Source: Margaritifera margaritifera
Taxonomy: Eukaryota > Mollusca > Bivalvia > Unionida > Margaritiferidae
Assembly: GCA_029931535.1 (NCBI GenBank)
Contig: JAQPZY010001561.1
Span: 1,216,501-1,280,500 of the forward strand
Direction: 5' to 3'
Length of the DNA stretch: 64,000 nt
Program-made: the position numbers and the translations under genes
Shown here: piece after piece, positions 50,511 to 60,662 of the stretch
How the letters are laid out: each line of letters starts with the position of its first letter
How positions within the stretch are numbered: the first letter of the stretch is position 1
The notes under the pieces: model-generated
Databases searched by the model: none
What the model was told of the DNA's origin: nothing
The model's input: only the letters and a program-made list of their open reading frames with translations

Positions 50511-50989
50511 GATCATTCAAGAATAAATGTGGAACTTAGTAGTTTTGTGTATAAATATACTAAATAACTTATCATATTCATTTATCATTAAAAGAATAAC
50601 TTTGGAGCACTACTTTCAGTCATGTATGCCTGGCCATTCTCAGTATAGGGAACATAACCATTATTTTCACTTTGTATACCCGTGAAACTGACTACTTTTT
50701 CAGTGAATTTAATGAAGAAATGCAAAACAAGCATAACAAATGTGCTTCACTTGTTTGTTAATGGATTAATCTGTTTTTGTCATTTTCAGTTGACTACAAC
50801 TTCGCCTTTATATATCTTAATGATTCATTATAAAATTTCCGCTTTTGCCAACCTCTTTTGCTTTAATTTGAAATAAAATATCAAATATGGTTATCTAGTG
50901 AGGAACTATACCTGTCTTGTTTTGGACATAATTTGATTGATATGAAATAGATATGATGAAATAAAAATGGGGAACAACTCATCCGACAC

Positions 50990-51365
50990 ATAAAAGACCT
51001 CAGACTGAGACTTCTTTTGACAGATTAAGCAACCTCACACAATCTTGCGGTATTGGTACAATTAGCTCCATTCTTTTTATGACGGTGCCCAATGTCCACA
51101 CAGGCAGACCTCTTAAGGAGTGGGAGAGTTATGCCACATATGCCGTATTGCCGGTTAAAATAAATACACTTAAAGCGGACAAAAGCAAGTATACTGATAC
51201 CATCTTGCACTCTTTGTCAAAAAGATCTTCTGAAAGTGGATGACTCGTTTAAAAAATCTTCCCTTAGCATAAGGTAGCCTGCACCTGACATGTTTTTCAG
51301 AAGAACCTAACACTTCTGAGAATGTGCTATATTTATGGTAAAAATGCACTTATACACTACAAAGA
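50990..51365 (+). repeat. Dispersed repeat R1, copy 2, part 3
   Basis: Aligns with 2,075-2,236 plus 2,471-2,650. It lacks the SINE found in copy 1 and so preserves the empty insertion site (AAAAGCAAGTATACTGATACC, about 51,180-51,200). Confidence 0.75.
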
Positions 51366-51491
51366 AGAAGAGCAATCATGTGCGTGTAATTAAATAATAT
51401 AATTACGTTGTTATAGGTCCAGGAATATAAACTTGCGTTGTATTATATATTTCATAATGAGATATTGAAATATATAAGTGGGAGAAAATGA

Positions 51492-51536
51492 TATCGCCAC
51501 GATGGCGATACCACTTTTATCGCCACAGTGGCGATA
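51492..51536. repeat. Two adjacent short palindromes
   Basis: TATCGCCA-CGA-TGGCGATA (51,492-51,510) and TATCGCCAC-A-GTGGCGATA (51,518-51,536) sit in a direct repeat with CCACTTTT after each. Each could form a hairpin with 8-9 bp arms. Confidence 0.8.
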
Positions 51537-51619
51537 CCACTTTTGGAAATACTTTCTTTTTCCTATTCAGATCTGTAAATCCATATATAGGCTTATTTAT
51601 TTTCTTCTTCTTCTTTTCG

Positions 51620-51620
51620 T

Positions 51621-51688
<68 letters not shown>
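51620..51688 (+). repeat. (CT)n microsatellite
   Basis: About 34 CT units with one TTTC interruption, preceded by a TTC run. Confidence 0.95.
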
Positions 51689-51692
<4 letters not shown>

Positions 51693-51749
51693 AGGATGAA
51701 TAGATCTTAAAATGTGTTAAGACTATTGACCCTCTATTATACATTTATG

Positions 51750-52640
51750 TCATCCATGTCTACTCTGTAGTCCATTAACGACATTTACTTGTTTGACCCC
51801 ATAAAGTCCTTTCCATTGGACCAATAGTTTGTTTCTAATTGTGTGGGGAAGCACCAACACTTGATCACCTACGTCGAAGTTCCTACTTCGCGTTCCTCTG
51901 TTGTAATATTCCGCGTATTTGAAACCCGACTTCGCGAGCTCGTTGTGTGCCATCCAATACATACTCTTTGATCTTTCGTATGTGAGTCATCAAGGTCACA
52001 ACACATGCGTTGATACGTTGCTGTGCGCAACTGTTTAATCGACAGTATACTACTAATTTATGCCATAAGTTTCCAAGTAAATTCGGCCCCATAATCCGTG
52101 AGAACCTTTTCAGGCACTGCTATCCTTCCTAACATGTCAACAAGTGCCTCAGCCACACGTTCGGTTTCAATATTTGGTAATGTGATGGCTTCTGGGTATG
52201 TAGTTGCGTAATCCACTAGAGTGTTGATATACCGATTCTTCCGGTCTGTAATAGGCCTCCCTCTTAAATGGGTTATCTATTAAAGGCATTTGGTCTAATG
52301 GTACTCTGGTTATGCTTCCCTTCCATACGGTCTTCTGACAAACGTCGCACGGTTAATAGACTCGTGTTAAGTCGCTATTCACCCCAGACCAATAAAATTC
52401 TGCTTAGACCCTATCGGTTGTTTTTCGTGCCTAAGTGACCCGCCATACTGGATTCGTGTGCCACTCTGAGAACATGGGGCCTGAATTTCTGGGGGACAAC
52501 CAGTTGAAAGAATTTTCTACTATTCGACGTGGTAAATTCCCTGTACATTAATCCTTTTGTACATAAGAATTTAGTACCTCCCCCGCCTTTACAACGTTTT
52601 TCAGTACCGCACACAATTTTCTCCGCAGTCGCGCTCAAGG
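51750..52640 (-). pseudogene. Ty3/Gypsy integrase relic
   Basis: On the minus strand: LMYREFTTSN, QLVVPQKFRPHVLRVAHESS and MAGHLGTKNN (52,411-52,560) match the zinc-binding N-terminus of Gypsy-type integrases, where the His pair is visible as 'AHES..GHLG'. The Cys pair and catalytic core lie in broken frames between ~52,400 and 52,060. The C-terminal frame (51,750-51,962) has YYNRGTRSRNFDVGDQVLVL and LLVQWKGLYGVKQVNVV, the usual end of such polyproteins. It follows gag and a protease trace (52,730-53,790) with only ~100 bp between, so reverse transcriptase and RNase H are deleted. No LTRs were found. Confidence 0.8.
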
Positions 52641-52729
52641 ACTCGTCATATATTCATCGCGCGAGATATCGGTCACGGTTTCCAGGACTTTCACCTATTT
52701 ACGACCGCTTGTATAATGTGAAAACTAAA

Positions 52730-53790
52730 ATCTGACACAGTTGGGAGTCCGGAGCCCTCGACATTACCAATTGTTAAATCGTATATGGCATTGCCCACAC
52801 ACAGCGCTTCGGAGGTTCCAGTCAGGAAAGGCGTCTCGATTTATATTCCCTCTCTTCGGGAAATGACAACTGCTGATCGACTAAATATCATCCTGACCTA
52901 TCTGCGCTCTCGCCGCGGAAAATCATCACGCTTGTAGCCTCCTGACCACCAGCTGCTTTCGATAGCAACCGATACTGTTTGGACAAATCCCTTTCGTTTC
53001 GGACAATTGGGTAAGATGTAACCCCACTCCTTACAGGTGTAACATTATATATCCTTACGATTATCACCCTCTCCAGTCTGAAAACTTCCACTTTTATTGG
53101 CAACATATTTCTCTGGTCTTTAGACCGATTACCTGGCTTATTGTCTTTCAAGAGAACATTCTGGGTACCTCCCCGAGCTTCGACCAAATAGTCTGCATGT
53201 GTACCCGTGACAATTATATTAGTGAAGGATTTTTGCCTCAGAAACAGATATAACACCTTACCACAAGCGGTTAACAACTGGTCGCTGATTAAAACGTCTG
53301 TCACACCATCGAAAGTTTGTTCCACCTTATCACATTTAACACATCGTTGTAGATAGTTACCTGTTCTACTGACAAACTGGGTGAATGTTTCCCCTCTCAC
53401 AGGTTTACCATATTTAGATTTCCTCCGAAACCTTTGCTTAATTTGCTCCAATCTCTTAAGTGCCTCCCTTAGAGCGTCATAATCATAATGCATTCAACGC
53501 TTTAACCTTTAGTAATGCGCTGAGATGGAACGACCAATCATCATTTCTGCACTTCTGGACTGCTGCATATCTTTCTATTCTATGTAAATAGCTGTATATA
53601 TTATCTCTATCCTCTGCAAACGTGGGTATTTTGGGGCTCTTAATTTGCTTAAGTTAGAGTCTTGTTTCCCCTCTTTCTTAGCCTGTATCAATTCAATGTA
53701 CCTTTTGTGTTCCCATTTCATATTCCTGTCGTCTAACTCGATGGATTCTATCGTTGATTATTTCTCCCTCTCTAACTTCGCTCCCTCTTC
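52730..53790 (-). pseudogene. Ty3/Gypsy gag and protease remnant
   Basis: The longest frame (53,493-52,888) reads HYDYDALREALKRLE, QRFRRKSKYGKPVRGETFTQ and FVSRTGNYLQRCVK, a SCAN-like capsid region typical of invertebrate Gypsy gag. Upstream, in another frame, PKIPTFAEDRDNIYSYLHRI and WSFHLSALLKVKALN (53,630-53,510) give the usual start of that domain. Farther down, CVGNAIYDLTIGNVEGSG-like text in mixed frames (~52,800-52,740) is the end of the aspartic protease. The Asp-Ser/Thr-Gly active site was not found. Multiple shifts show it is dead. Confidence 0.75.
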
Positions 53791-53799
53791 TTATACTGG

Positions 53800-54035
53800 T
53801 GTTTATATTTTTATAGATAACACTGCTAAGGCTGACATGCACCTTTTCAGGGCAACAAAAACTTCAAGTAGGACGTCTTAGCTTGTTTGTTGACAAGTGC
53901 ACTTTTTGTCTTTGCAAATGGAATACGTCTAGTGCGTTAAGGGCAAATAGCAATATTCAGATCTACAATTTAAATTTTCATGATATTTTGCGTGTTAGTT
54001 GTGTAAGAGTAGCTCAATAACAACAACAAAAAAGT
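53800..54035. other. AT-rich DNA between Gypsy relic and GC island
   Basis: No gene. AACACTGCTAAGGCTGACAT (about 53,820-53,840) is also found near 1,180-1,200. Confidence 0.4.
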
Positions 54036-54039
54036 CACT

Positions 54040-54225
54040 GATTTCCTTTCCAAGATACCGAGGTGATATTTATTATCGCTCCAGGATCAACAGGCGAAAG
54101 CAACCGATGGTAAATTGGAGCTAAAATGTTTATAAATATAAGTACATTTTGACATTTTCTTGTGTTTGTTTTTGTTTTTTACCGCATAAAGTGAATGATT
54201 ATAATTTGTTTAAATATTTACGGCA
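54040..54225 (+). repeat. Flanking direct repeat, left copy
   Basis: Aligns with 55,100-55,275: CAAGATACCGA, ATTGGAG(C/T)A, AATGTTTATAAATATA, ACCGCATAAAGTGAATG and TATAATTTGTTTAAATA in the same order. The GC-rich Polinton fragment lies between the two. Confidence 0.8.
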
Positions 54226-55090
54226 CCAACTATTCCTCGAGAAGCTCCACGAAAAAAGGAGTTTCACCAACGAGCACCGCTATACCTAGCAAGAGTCACC
54301 AAATAGAGGTATATTTCCTGACAATGATTCGTGTCCGTCGGAATCACGACGCGAACCTATGGCCGTGTTCGAACGGACGAGGAGGCCCATCTCGTTGTTC
54401 TCCCGCCGGCAACGAGCGCTAGCCCGGATAGAGACCTAGACGTCTGACCGACCAAGCATTCGAAAGGTCCTGCCAGACATCCGCACCATGGATTGTGACA
54501 AAGCCATCTAGGAGACGCTGTACCATTCATAGGTGTGATTACGGGCAACCACCTCACTGAGCTTTCGCGTCTGCAGCGGGAGGGTCCCCAGCTCTGTAGT
54601 ACGCATGGATGGCTTGTTCTATACCTCACAGCCACATACTCCGCATTGACCCCCGTATCCCGCAGTGACCGAATCTCCATTATCTGCTTGTTCGACAAGT
54701 ACTCACAGTTAGAAGACATGGGATATACTCAGACGCGGGAGACCTCAAATTTGAATATCTACTCAAGGACGCCCCTGAGACTACAGGACCTCAAAGAGCT
54801 TCTCGCCGAGTGAGAATACCCCTAGGCGGTAGTTGGGTATCTTCTGGTACGATATGTAGCTCTTCTTGTACAAACCTCGGCGACGCGGATACAATATCGT
54901 ATCAAGGTGGTATATGACGGGTTGGCCAGGGATTACTCATCGGTCGAGTATAATACGTATCCACGACCATACCAGATCGGATGCTTTCCGCCTTCCAACG
55001 CTCCAGAAGCATACATATATAGGATCCGGGCCAACGGCGAAAAGAACTGACCCCCGTTGTCCTTTTTTTACGCCCAGCTAGGGTAAAATG
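54226..55090. mobile_element. GC-rich island A: Polinton-type fragment
   Basis: Composition jumps from AT-rich to about half G+C. The left end (54,226-54,370) keeps the last residues of a Polinton-type DNA polymerase: a frame at ~54,330-54,365 reads VGITTRTYGRVRT, like the family's terminal 'DGI.T.AYGH'. It continues as a homologue of island B's 59,222-59,470. The right half (54,640-55,085) is unmatched here. Its plus strand contains a broken frame with VVYDGLARDYSSVEYNTYPR up to a stop near 55,083; I do not recognise it. Confidence 0.65.
54390..54719 (-). pseudogene. Small convergent Polinton-associated gene (unknown), copy A
   Basis: The minus-strand frame opens MSSNCEYLSNKQIMEIRSLR (54,719), runs toward the polymerase end, and after a frame change keeps a segment also seen in island B: RKLSEVVARNHTY here and RKLGEVRAEITRTM there. 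This is followed in both by DLSNA(W/R)SVRRLGLYP. The two copies differ at about one residue in three yet keep the frame of the core, so a real tail-to-tail gene next to the polymerase is likely. The N-terminal part (about 45 residues) is predicted helical and charged. No family recognised. Confidence 0.45.
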
Positions 55091-55099
55091 AGTATGTAT

Positions 55100-55275
55100 C
55101 TATTTTCAAGATACCGATGTGCTATCTATAATCGTTTCAGAGACAACGTGAGAAAGTACTAGATGGATAATTGGAGTACAAATGTTTATAAATATAGGTG
55201 CATTTGGACATTTTTATTTTTGTTTATGATTTTCACCGCATAAAGTGAATGTTTATAATTTGTTTAAATAACTAT
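55100..55275 (+). repeat. Flanking direct repeat, right copy
   Basis: Second copy of the 54,040-54,225 sequence; roughly four bases in five agree by eye. It restarts immediately after the GC-rich island ends. Confidence 0.8.
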
Positions 55276-56351
55276 TGTGATAAATATACATGTAATTATT
55301 AAAAACGTAATTATCCAAATTATCTCCCTTCCTCAGAATTTGGACTTCAATAGAGTCGAATGTAAAATGCAATATTGCAACATCTGTAATTATCATATTC
55401 GTGGCTTGCTTTGAATATTATTTAAGGAAGGTTTATAAGCCTGCAAATTGTGGGAAATTTAACACATGGAAACAATGGATGAATACATCAACATCTTAAA
55501 TCAACATTGTATCAGATGTACTCATATACAATTTGCATCGAATGTTTTTTGTAAATTATAGCAAATCAGATGTATAATATTATATAATCTATATATTGTT
55601 TAACACTGACGATAAATACTAAATTAATGGAATTTGGCTACATTTCGTTAGATCGGAATAATTCAAGATTTAAAAATAAAAAAGGAAATAAAATTCATTA
55701 AACTATACGTATAATTTGTCTTTCAGAATGCGAAGTATGTTTGAGTCTCATTTTAAAAAAAAAAAGAAAAAAAGATAAAGTAACAAGGCCGTAGGCAGTC
55801 GAGGACTCCAGTAAAATTATTAGTTAGTCTTTAAGGAAAGCACTTACCAAAGTTCTTCAAAAGGTTTCTTTTTTTACTTTTGCTTGTCTTACACAACATT
55901 ATACGTAAGTGATGCTCAAAACAATAGTTACTCCTTTTTTCAATTCATGACTAAAGCAATAAGTATACAGGATGCAAAAGTAATGGTAGTAAAAAGTAGT
56001 TAGTAGTAGCCGTTGTTATTGTTGTTTTTGTTGGACATCTAACGATAGCAGTAGTAATAGTAATAGTAGTAGTAGTAAATCTCTGGTATGATGAAAGGGT
56101 TACAACTGGACATTTTCGCAAAACCTCTGCATAGTGAGATAAAAAATAGTTGATTAAATTTTTTTGAGAAACTCCATATATCACCGGCGTTCCATAGATC
56201 ACGGCAGTGAAATATTGTAATCGACCGTCATTAGCAGGTTGCAGGGGTATCTCACTTACATAAAGACGTAACGTCATTACTATTTTAAGCTGGGAAGTAG
56301 GGTCATACAAAAATGTGGAGTGAGAGAGACAGATAGATAGATAGATAGATT

Positions 56352-56409
<58 letters not shown>

Positions 56410-56690
56410 GAGAGATAGAGAGAGTCCTTGTTTTGAATTAAATCTAAAAGATAAAGTTTACGCTCAATATGATGTACAAAATTCAGTCAAAACCTTACGG
56501 AAGGAATAGTGTAAGTATATACAGGATGTAAAATGTCCCCGACTGCAAACGACGAGAGAAAATGCTACTTTTCGTATACGGAAACATACAGCATCGTTAT
56601 TTTGTTGTTAACTGACATGATTCACATACAATGATGGTACCGAGGTTTAATATGAAATATTTTAAAAAAATTAGACCCTTAGTAACGGTA
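55276..56690. other. AT-rich DNA between GC islands
   Basis: It contains a short (GTA)n near 56,046-56,078 and the GATA array listed separately. A minus-strand frame at 55,951-56,310 crosses the microsatellite and has no domain. Confidence 0.45.
56331..56408 (+). repeat. (GATA)n microsatellite
   Basis: About 19 GATA units with one GATT, followed by GAGA. Confidence 0.95.
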
Positions 56691-57640
56691 GACTAGAGAG
56701 TGCGCTCGACCTTCCATCACTGTTTACAAATTGCCATATAGAAGGCCACGCCTGACCCCCATGCCCTAGCTAGCGGTTTGATTCTACATGCAACGTTTTT
56801 GGCAACATGCAACAGGGAGAAGGACTAAATCGAAAAACGGACGCCTTTTCAGGGAAATCCATCAGCTTCAACTGCCAAACGTTTTTGGCAACTAGTGTCT
56901 GTTTTAGCGGTGGGCAGCCAGCCACTGACCGCGAACACCCAATTAGAAACGCGGTATGTCTATAATATACCACCAGACAGCGCCCTGGGCCGCACTGCTT
57001 TAACACATATTGCTCGGTGCACACTCAGCGGTACAGAGACGAGATCAGGCTCCTGACCTGCTGGAAATGCGGTGCTGACACCATCGCCACTCACCGACTA
57101 TCCAACCGTTGTGGTTGGGGGCACCAGGCGTGCAAACTGCGACGCACAGACACAAAGGCTAGAAAACGATTTAGGAAAGTCTTTGGTGAGCTCATGACCA
57201 TAATATAAATATCAGCACACACGCGGGTCGACAGAGAGGGTCAGCAACGAGTGACAAGAATCTGCGACTAATGTTCATTTAGAGAAAGGTTGTGCACCAT
57301 ATCATACCATCGCTCACTCCCGAGTGATACACTCGAGGGACCACAACACCTTGCATCGATCGAATGAACGCGCTGCTCCAGGAAGGGCAGATAACCAATA
57401 GCGAATACGATGGTATGCTGGAAGCAATACTGACCGACAGGGCCATGCAGCCCACCTCGTCGAATCGAGCCTTCATGTGGTAGGCCGGGCTATCCTAGGC
57501 GCCTAAAGCCCCCGCCGACCCCCGGACATCCCTACCGGTCTCCATGCTCCGAAAGACACCGCCCACACCCCAGCCACCATACTAACCCCAATAATCATCG
57601 CGAAGCTGACACAGCTTTTGCAGGAGATACAAAAGAAGGG
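56690..57640 (+). pseudogene. GC-rich island B, 5' part: coding remnants of unknown product
   Basis: Two plus-strand segments look coding. The first (57,017-57,206) reads RYRDEIRLLTCWKCGADTIA, then HRLSNRCGWGHQACKLRRTD and ARKRFRKVFGELM: a short basic protein with two CxxC-like or CxxxxxxC spacings, possibly a zinc knuckle. The second (57,290-57,480) reads IPSLTPE, TTTPCIDRMNALLQEGQI and SEYDGMLEAILTDR, a helical segment. On the minus strand, 57,024-56,770 is open but seems a shadow. Position just before the polymerase suits another gene of the same element. No family is claimed. Confidence 0.35.
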
Positions 57641-59222
57641 GCGATTACCCAGGTCGACTGCTGAGAGATGGTAGGCTTATGGCCAACACCTAGCTCCAGG
57701 AAGTTCAAGCCAGAGCCAGCCCAACTTTCAAAAGCGGAAAGCTGCTAGGATGGCCAAAGAACCCCTGCTAGAGTTGATATCGCCTCCAATCCCCACACGA
57801 CTATCCCCCGACTACCTAGCCACCATCCCACACAGCCATCCCTTTGAAGTCGACCGATCGAAGCTGCTCAAAGCCATGACCCACGGCGTGGTGGACATCC
57901 TAAAACAGAATAATAGAGAGAAGGAGATCAAATTTTACCTCATCCTCTAAACCTTACTACAGAAAGCCAGGGCTGACAAATCGGCAGTCCTGTCAATACC
58001 GGACTGGAAAAGTTCACTGGTGAGGGTTCAGGCTGGAGGCTAGTGAGTGTAAGGCGATAGAACTACACATTTCGCACGACCGATCATTTCGAGGCAAGGA
58101 GCAAATCCCTACGCCCCAGTGCATCCCCAAAAGGGTCAAAATTAACGTGGAAAACTAGGACAACTGATGCTTTTAGTGGACCGTAGTTTCCGCTATACAC
58201 CCCACTAACGACCACCTCGAACGCACCAATAGGTACGGCCCGTACCTGGACGAGCTCCGATTTGCTAGTATTTAGCTTCAGATCAAGGTGTCCGACATAA
58301 CCAAGTCTGAGAGCCTTAACCCTGTCAACGTCTCTGGTTGGGACTATGCACCCGGGCATCTGTGAGAAGGCGCTTGACAATAACGTCAACCTGTTTCTAC
58401 TAACCAACATCGAAAGGCAGCACATCAAGTCATCAACACCATCCCCAACAACATGGAAACTTATATGACAGTCTCCTTGGGCCAGATCCAGTTCATTGAT
58501 AGCCTTCATTTACTCAACAGCAGCCTGGCAAAACTGGCCGCAAACCTCCCCCAAGAGGCCTTCAGCGTGACCAGCCGGTACACCAAACAACGATATCGCC
58601 CTGCTGACAGCCAATGTGGTCAATGAATACATGGACTGCCGGGCACGGTTCAATGAGCCGCTGCTACCGCCCCTCCAATCGAGGCTTTCTACAGCGATAT
58701 ATCGTCTCCGTCAAGGACTACCAGCATGCCCAGCGCGTATTGACTACCTATGATTGCAAGACCATGGGGCACTACCACGACCTCTCCCTTCGAACGAACG
58801 ATCTCCTTCTGGCCGACGTCTTAGATGCTTTTCACTCCAACAGCCGACTGCTGCGGGAGGGAACGGATGACCTTTACCGGGACATGGTGAAGGAAGCCGA
58901 CTTCTACGGCACGAGCGGTACCCGGAGGGTCATTCGATCCGAAGCGCAACCAAGAAGAAAGTTGTCGGTAAGTTCAAGGACGAATACAACGGAACCCCAA
59001 TCGCCTGCGCCCCAAGATGTGCTCTATCCTGCGGGCGGACAGCGCATAGATCCAAAGGGCCAAGAGTGTAGCAAGATCCACGGTCAAGGCCTACCTCCGG
59101 CACCAGTTATAACTCGAGAGACTCTACGAGAGTTTCGCCACAAGAGCATCACCACACGTTTCATGAGTAATCAAATAGGGGTATACCGCCTGATATACGC
59201 GAGCCTACGGTCATGCTCGAAC
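57640..59222 (+). pseudogene. Maverick/Polinton (adintovirus-like) DNA polymerase B, palm deleted
   Basis: The enzyme would replicate the element by protein priming. Blocks seen in order: an N-terminal segment (AKEPLLELISPPIP ... REKEIKFYLIL, 57,750-57,950); the exonuclease region (MVSLGQ-like TVSLGQIQFIDSLHLLNSSL, ~58,470, then AANLPQEAF); EYMDCRARFNEPLLPP (~58,625); and DYQHAQRVLTTYDCKTMGHY with LRTNDLLLADVLDAF (58,716-58,832), a hallmark of Polinton polymerases. Within ~30 bp the sequence jumps to TDDLYRDMVKEADFYGT (58,863), which in intact relatives lies just after the YxDTDS active site. The end follows: VVGKFKDEYNGTPI, LRPKMCSIL and AYGH (59,203-59,214). Motifs A, B and C of the palm are therefore gone. 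Stops and at least four frameshifts add to this. Family copies exceed 1,000 residues. Confidence 0.8.
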
Positions 59223-59480
59223 GGCCAGCGAGGCCCATGAAGAGACGGAATAGTACCTTACCTATCTCTTTGGTCTCCCGCCGGTAGCGAGCGGATAGAG
59301 ACCTAGGCGTCTGACCGACCGAGCATTCGATAAGTCCTGCTAGGCGTCAATATTCTTGATAGCGACAAAGCCGGATAGGAGACGTTGTATCATCGTACGC
59401 GTGATTTCGGCACGCACCTCACCGAGCTTACGCCCATGCGGCGGGAGGGCCCATAGAGACGTGCACAGCAGGGTTGGACA
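59222..59480 (-). pseudogene. Small convergent Polinton-associated gene (unknown), copy B
   Basis: Homologue of the copy in island A. On the minus strand it reads RKLGEVRAEITRTM, QRLLSGFVAI and DLSNARSVRRLGLYPLATGG, and stops right beside the polymerase end, so the two genes would be tail to tail. The upstream part is lost beyond ~59,470. Product unknown. Confidence 0.45.
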
Positions 59481-59589
59481 ATGCCTCGCTGATGTGCGCT
59501 CTCTCAACGTCACTATAACGGAATGCGACGCCAGTGCCGGATTTCGAGTCAGTATTGAAGCAGAGTTCCTGTGGCAGTCCCGTTCTTAA

Positions 59590-60262
59590 CGATGAATGTT
59601 GTACTGACTGCTCTTCTAGCTGGGACAATTCCCTTGAAAACGGTAACACTCACCGGATCATGTACACCATTGTAGGCATGCGGGAGATAACGTGCGCTAC
59701 TGGGTGGTACAATGTGTATATGTCCCTAGGCAGCAACAGCTTTGACGTCTTTGACAACGTCAGTGCTAGCGTTGTGACCAATGGGTGTAATTCCCGATGA
59801 GTACTACAATGTGACTACTCTCGAGAAGATATTGTAGAGCTCCGTTAAGGGTGTGTTCATTACCTATGATCCCTCAGTTGGAAGGACGACGTTTAAGATG
59901 ACGAACGCCTCCTGGTTCTTTCAACTGTCGACTCTGTTTGGACTCTCCGGAGAATTCTGCTCTACCGATACGTACGTAAGGCCCAACCCGCCGAAATTTT
60001 TAAACATTCCGCACATCTCGAGCTGATCAACACCACGGGCAGCCTGGTGGATGTGGACCCCAGCACTCTTTTGGAGATGGTTTCGGTGGAAGACGAAAAT
60101 TATGCCGAGTCGAGCACCGTCTCTTACTCGCGCCCCCGATGGTGCAAACTTCGCGAGGGTGGCCTGCAGGAGTTGAAGGTGAGCGTCTTAGACGCAAAGC
60201 ACAACTCGGAATAATAGTCGAATGCCTCTGTGGTCCTTGAGATAGAGGAAAAGCATCCTTGA
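59590..60262 (+). pseudogene. Putative virion-type structural protein of the Polinton element
   Basis: Plus-strand frames give an elongated beta-rich protein of about 220 residues: MYTIVGMREITCATGWYNVY (59,659), NVSASVVTNG (~59,757), VFITYDPSVGRTTFKMTNAS (~59,850), then LSTLFGLSGEF, FLNIPHISELI-like text and GSLVDVDPSTLLEMV (~60,040). It finishes WCKLREGGLQELKVSVLDAK (~60,150-60,207) and VVLEIEEKHP before a stop at ~60,262. The ending 'W..L..G.L.EL.V.V.D....' is one I associate with a conserved late protein of Polinton and adintovirus genomes, from family knowledge rather than a search. Two stops and at least three shifts interrupt it. Confidence 0.5.
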
Positions 60263-60299
60263 CCAAAAATATCGCCTGGTTACCTCGACGCTGTCGAGG

Positions 60300-60660
60300 A
60301 GACCTCTGTGGCGTTGAGGGCCTATTTATTTCTTACCGGTTGGGCTCGGTCTGGCTTCGCCTCGATGGGTGGCTATAAGATGACTACGTTATCGGGGTGT
60401 TCAAGCTCACCACCGGCAACATCAAATCCACCGCTAACATAGACATAACGCTGTTTCCGCTGTTTCAAAAACTGCAATATACGGGTTGTAGATGTATGGG
60501 TCGAGCGATACTATAGCGAATTGTTTTCTGCCTTCTCCCCGGTGTTAAGTACCATCTGGACCTCCTACTTTATATTTTCGAGGGGCTGTTCTTTGCTGTG
60601 TTACTTCATAAACCTACGTAGAGCTGCCGTAAAATTGGAGGAGAGATCTTGGGATAAACA
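60300..60660 (+). pseudogene. Unassigned coding remnant between virion-type and fibre-like genes
   Basis: AYLFLTGWARSGFASMGGY and, in the next frame, DDYVIGVFKLTTGNIKSTAN then IDITLFPLFQKLQYTG (60,320-60,490) suggest another beta-rich structural protein or the second half of the previous one. No family recognised. Confidence 0.35.
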
Positions 60661-60662
60661 CC

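Noticed and set aside
57279..57476. Minus-strand 65-codon frame in island B
   Set aside because: The plus strand of the same stretch reads as a coherent helical segment in the direction of the polymerase, so the minus frame is taken as a shadow.
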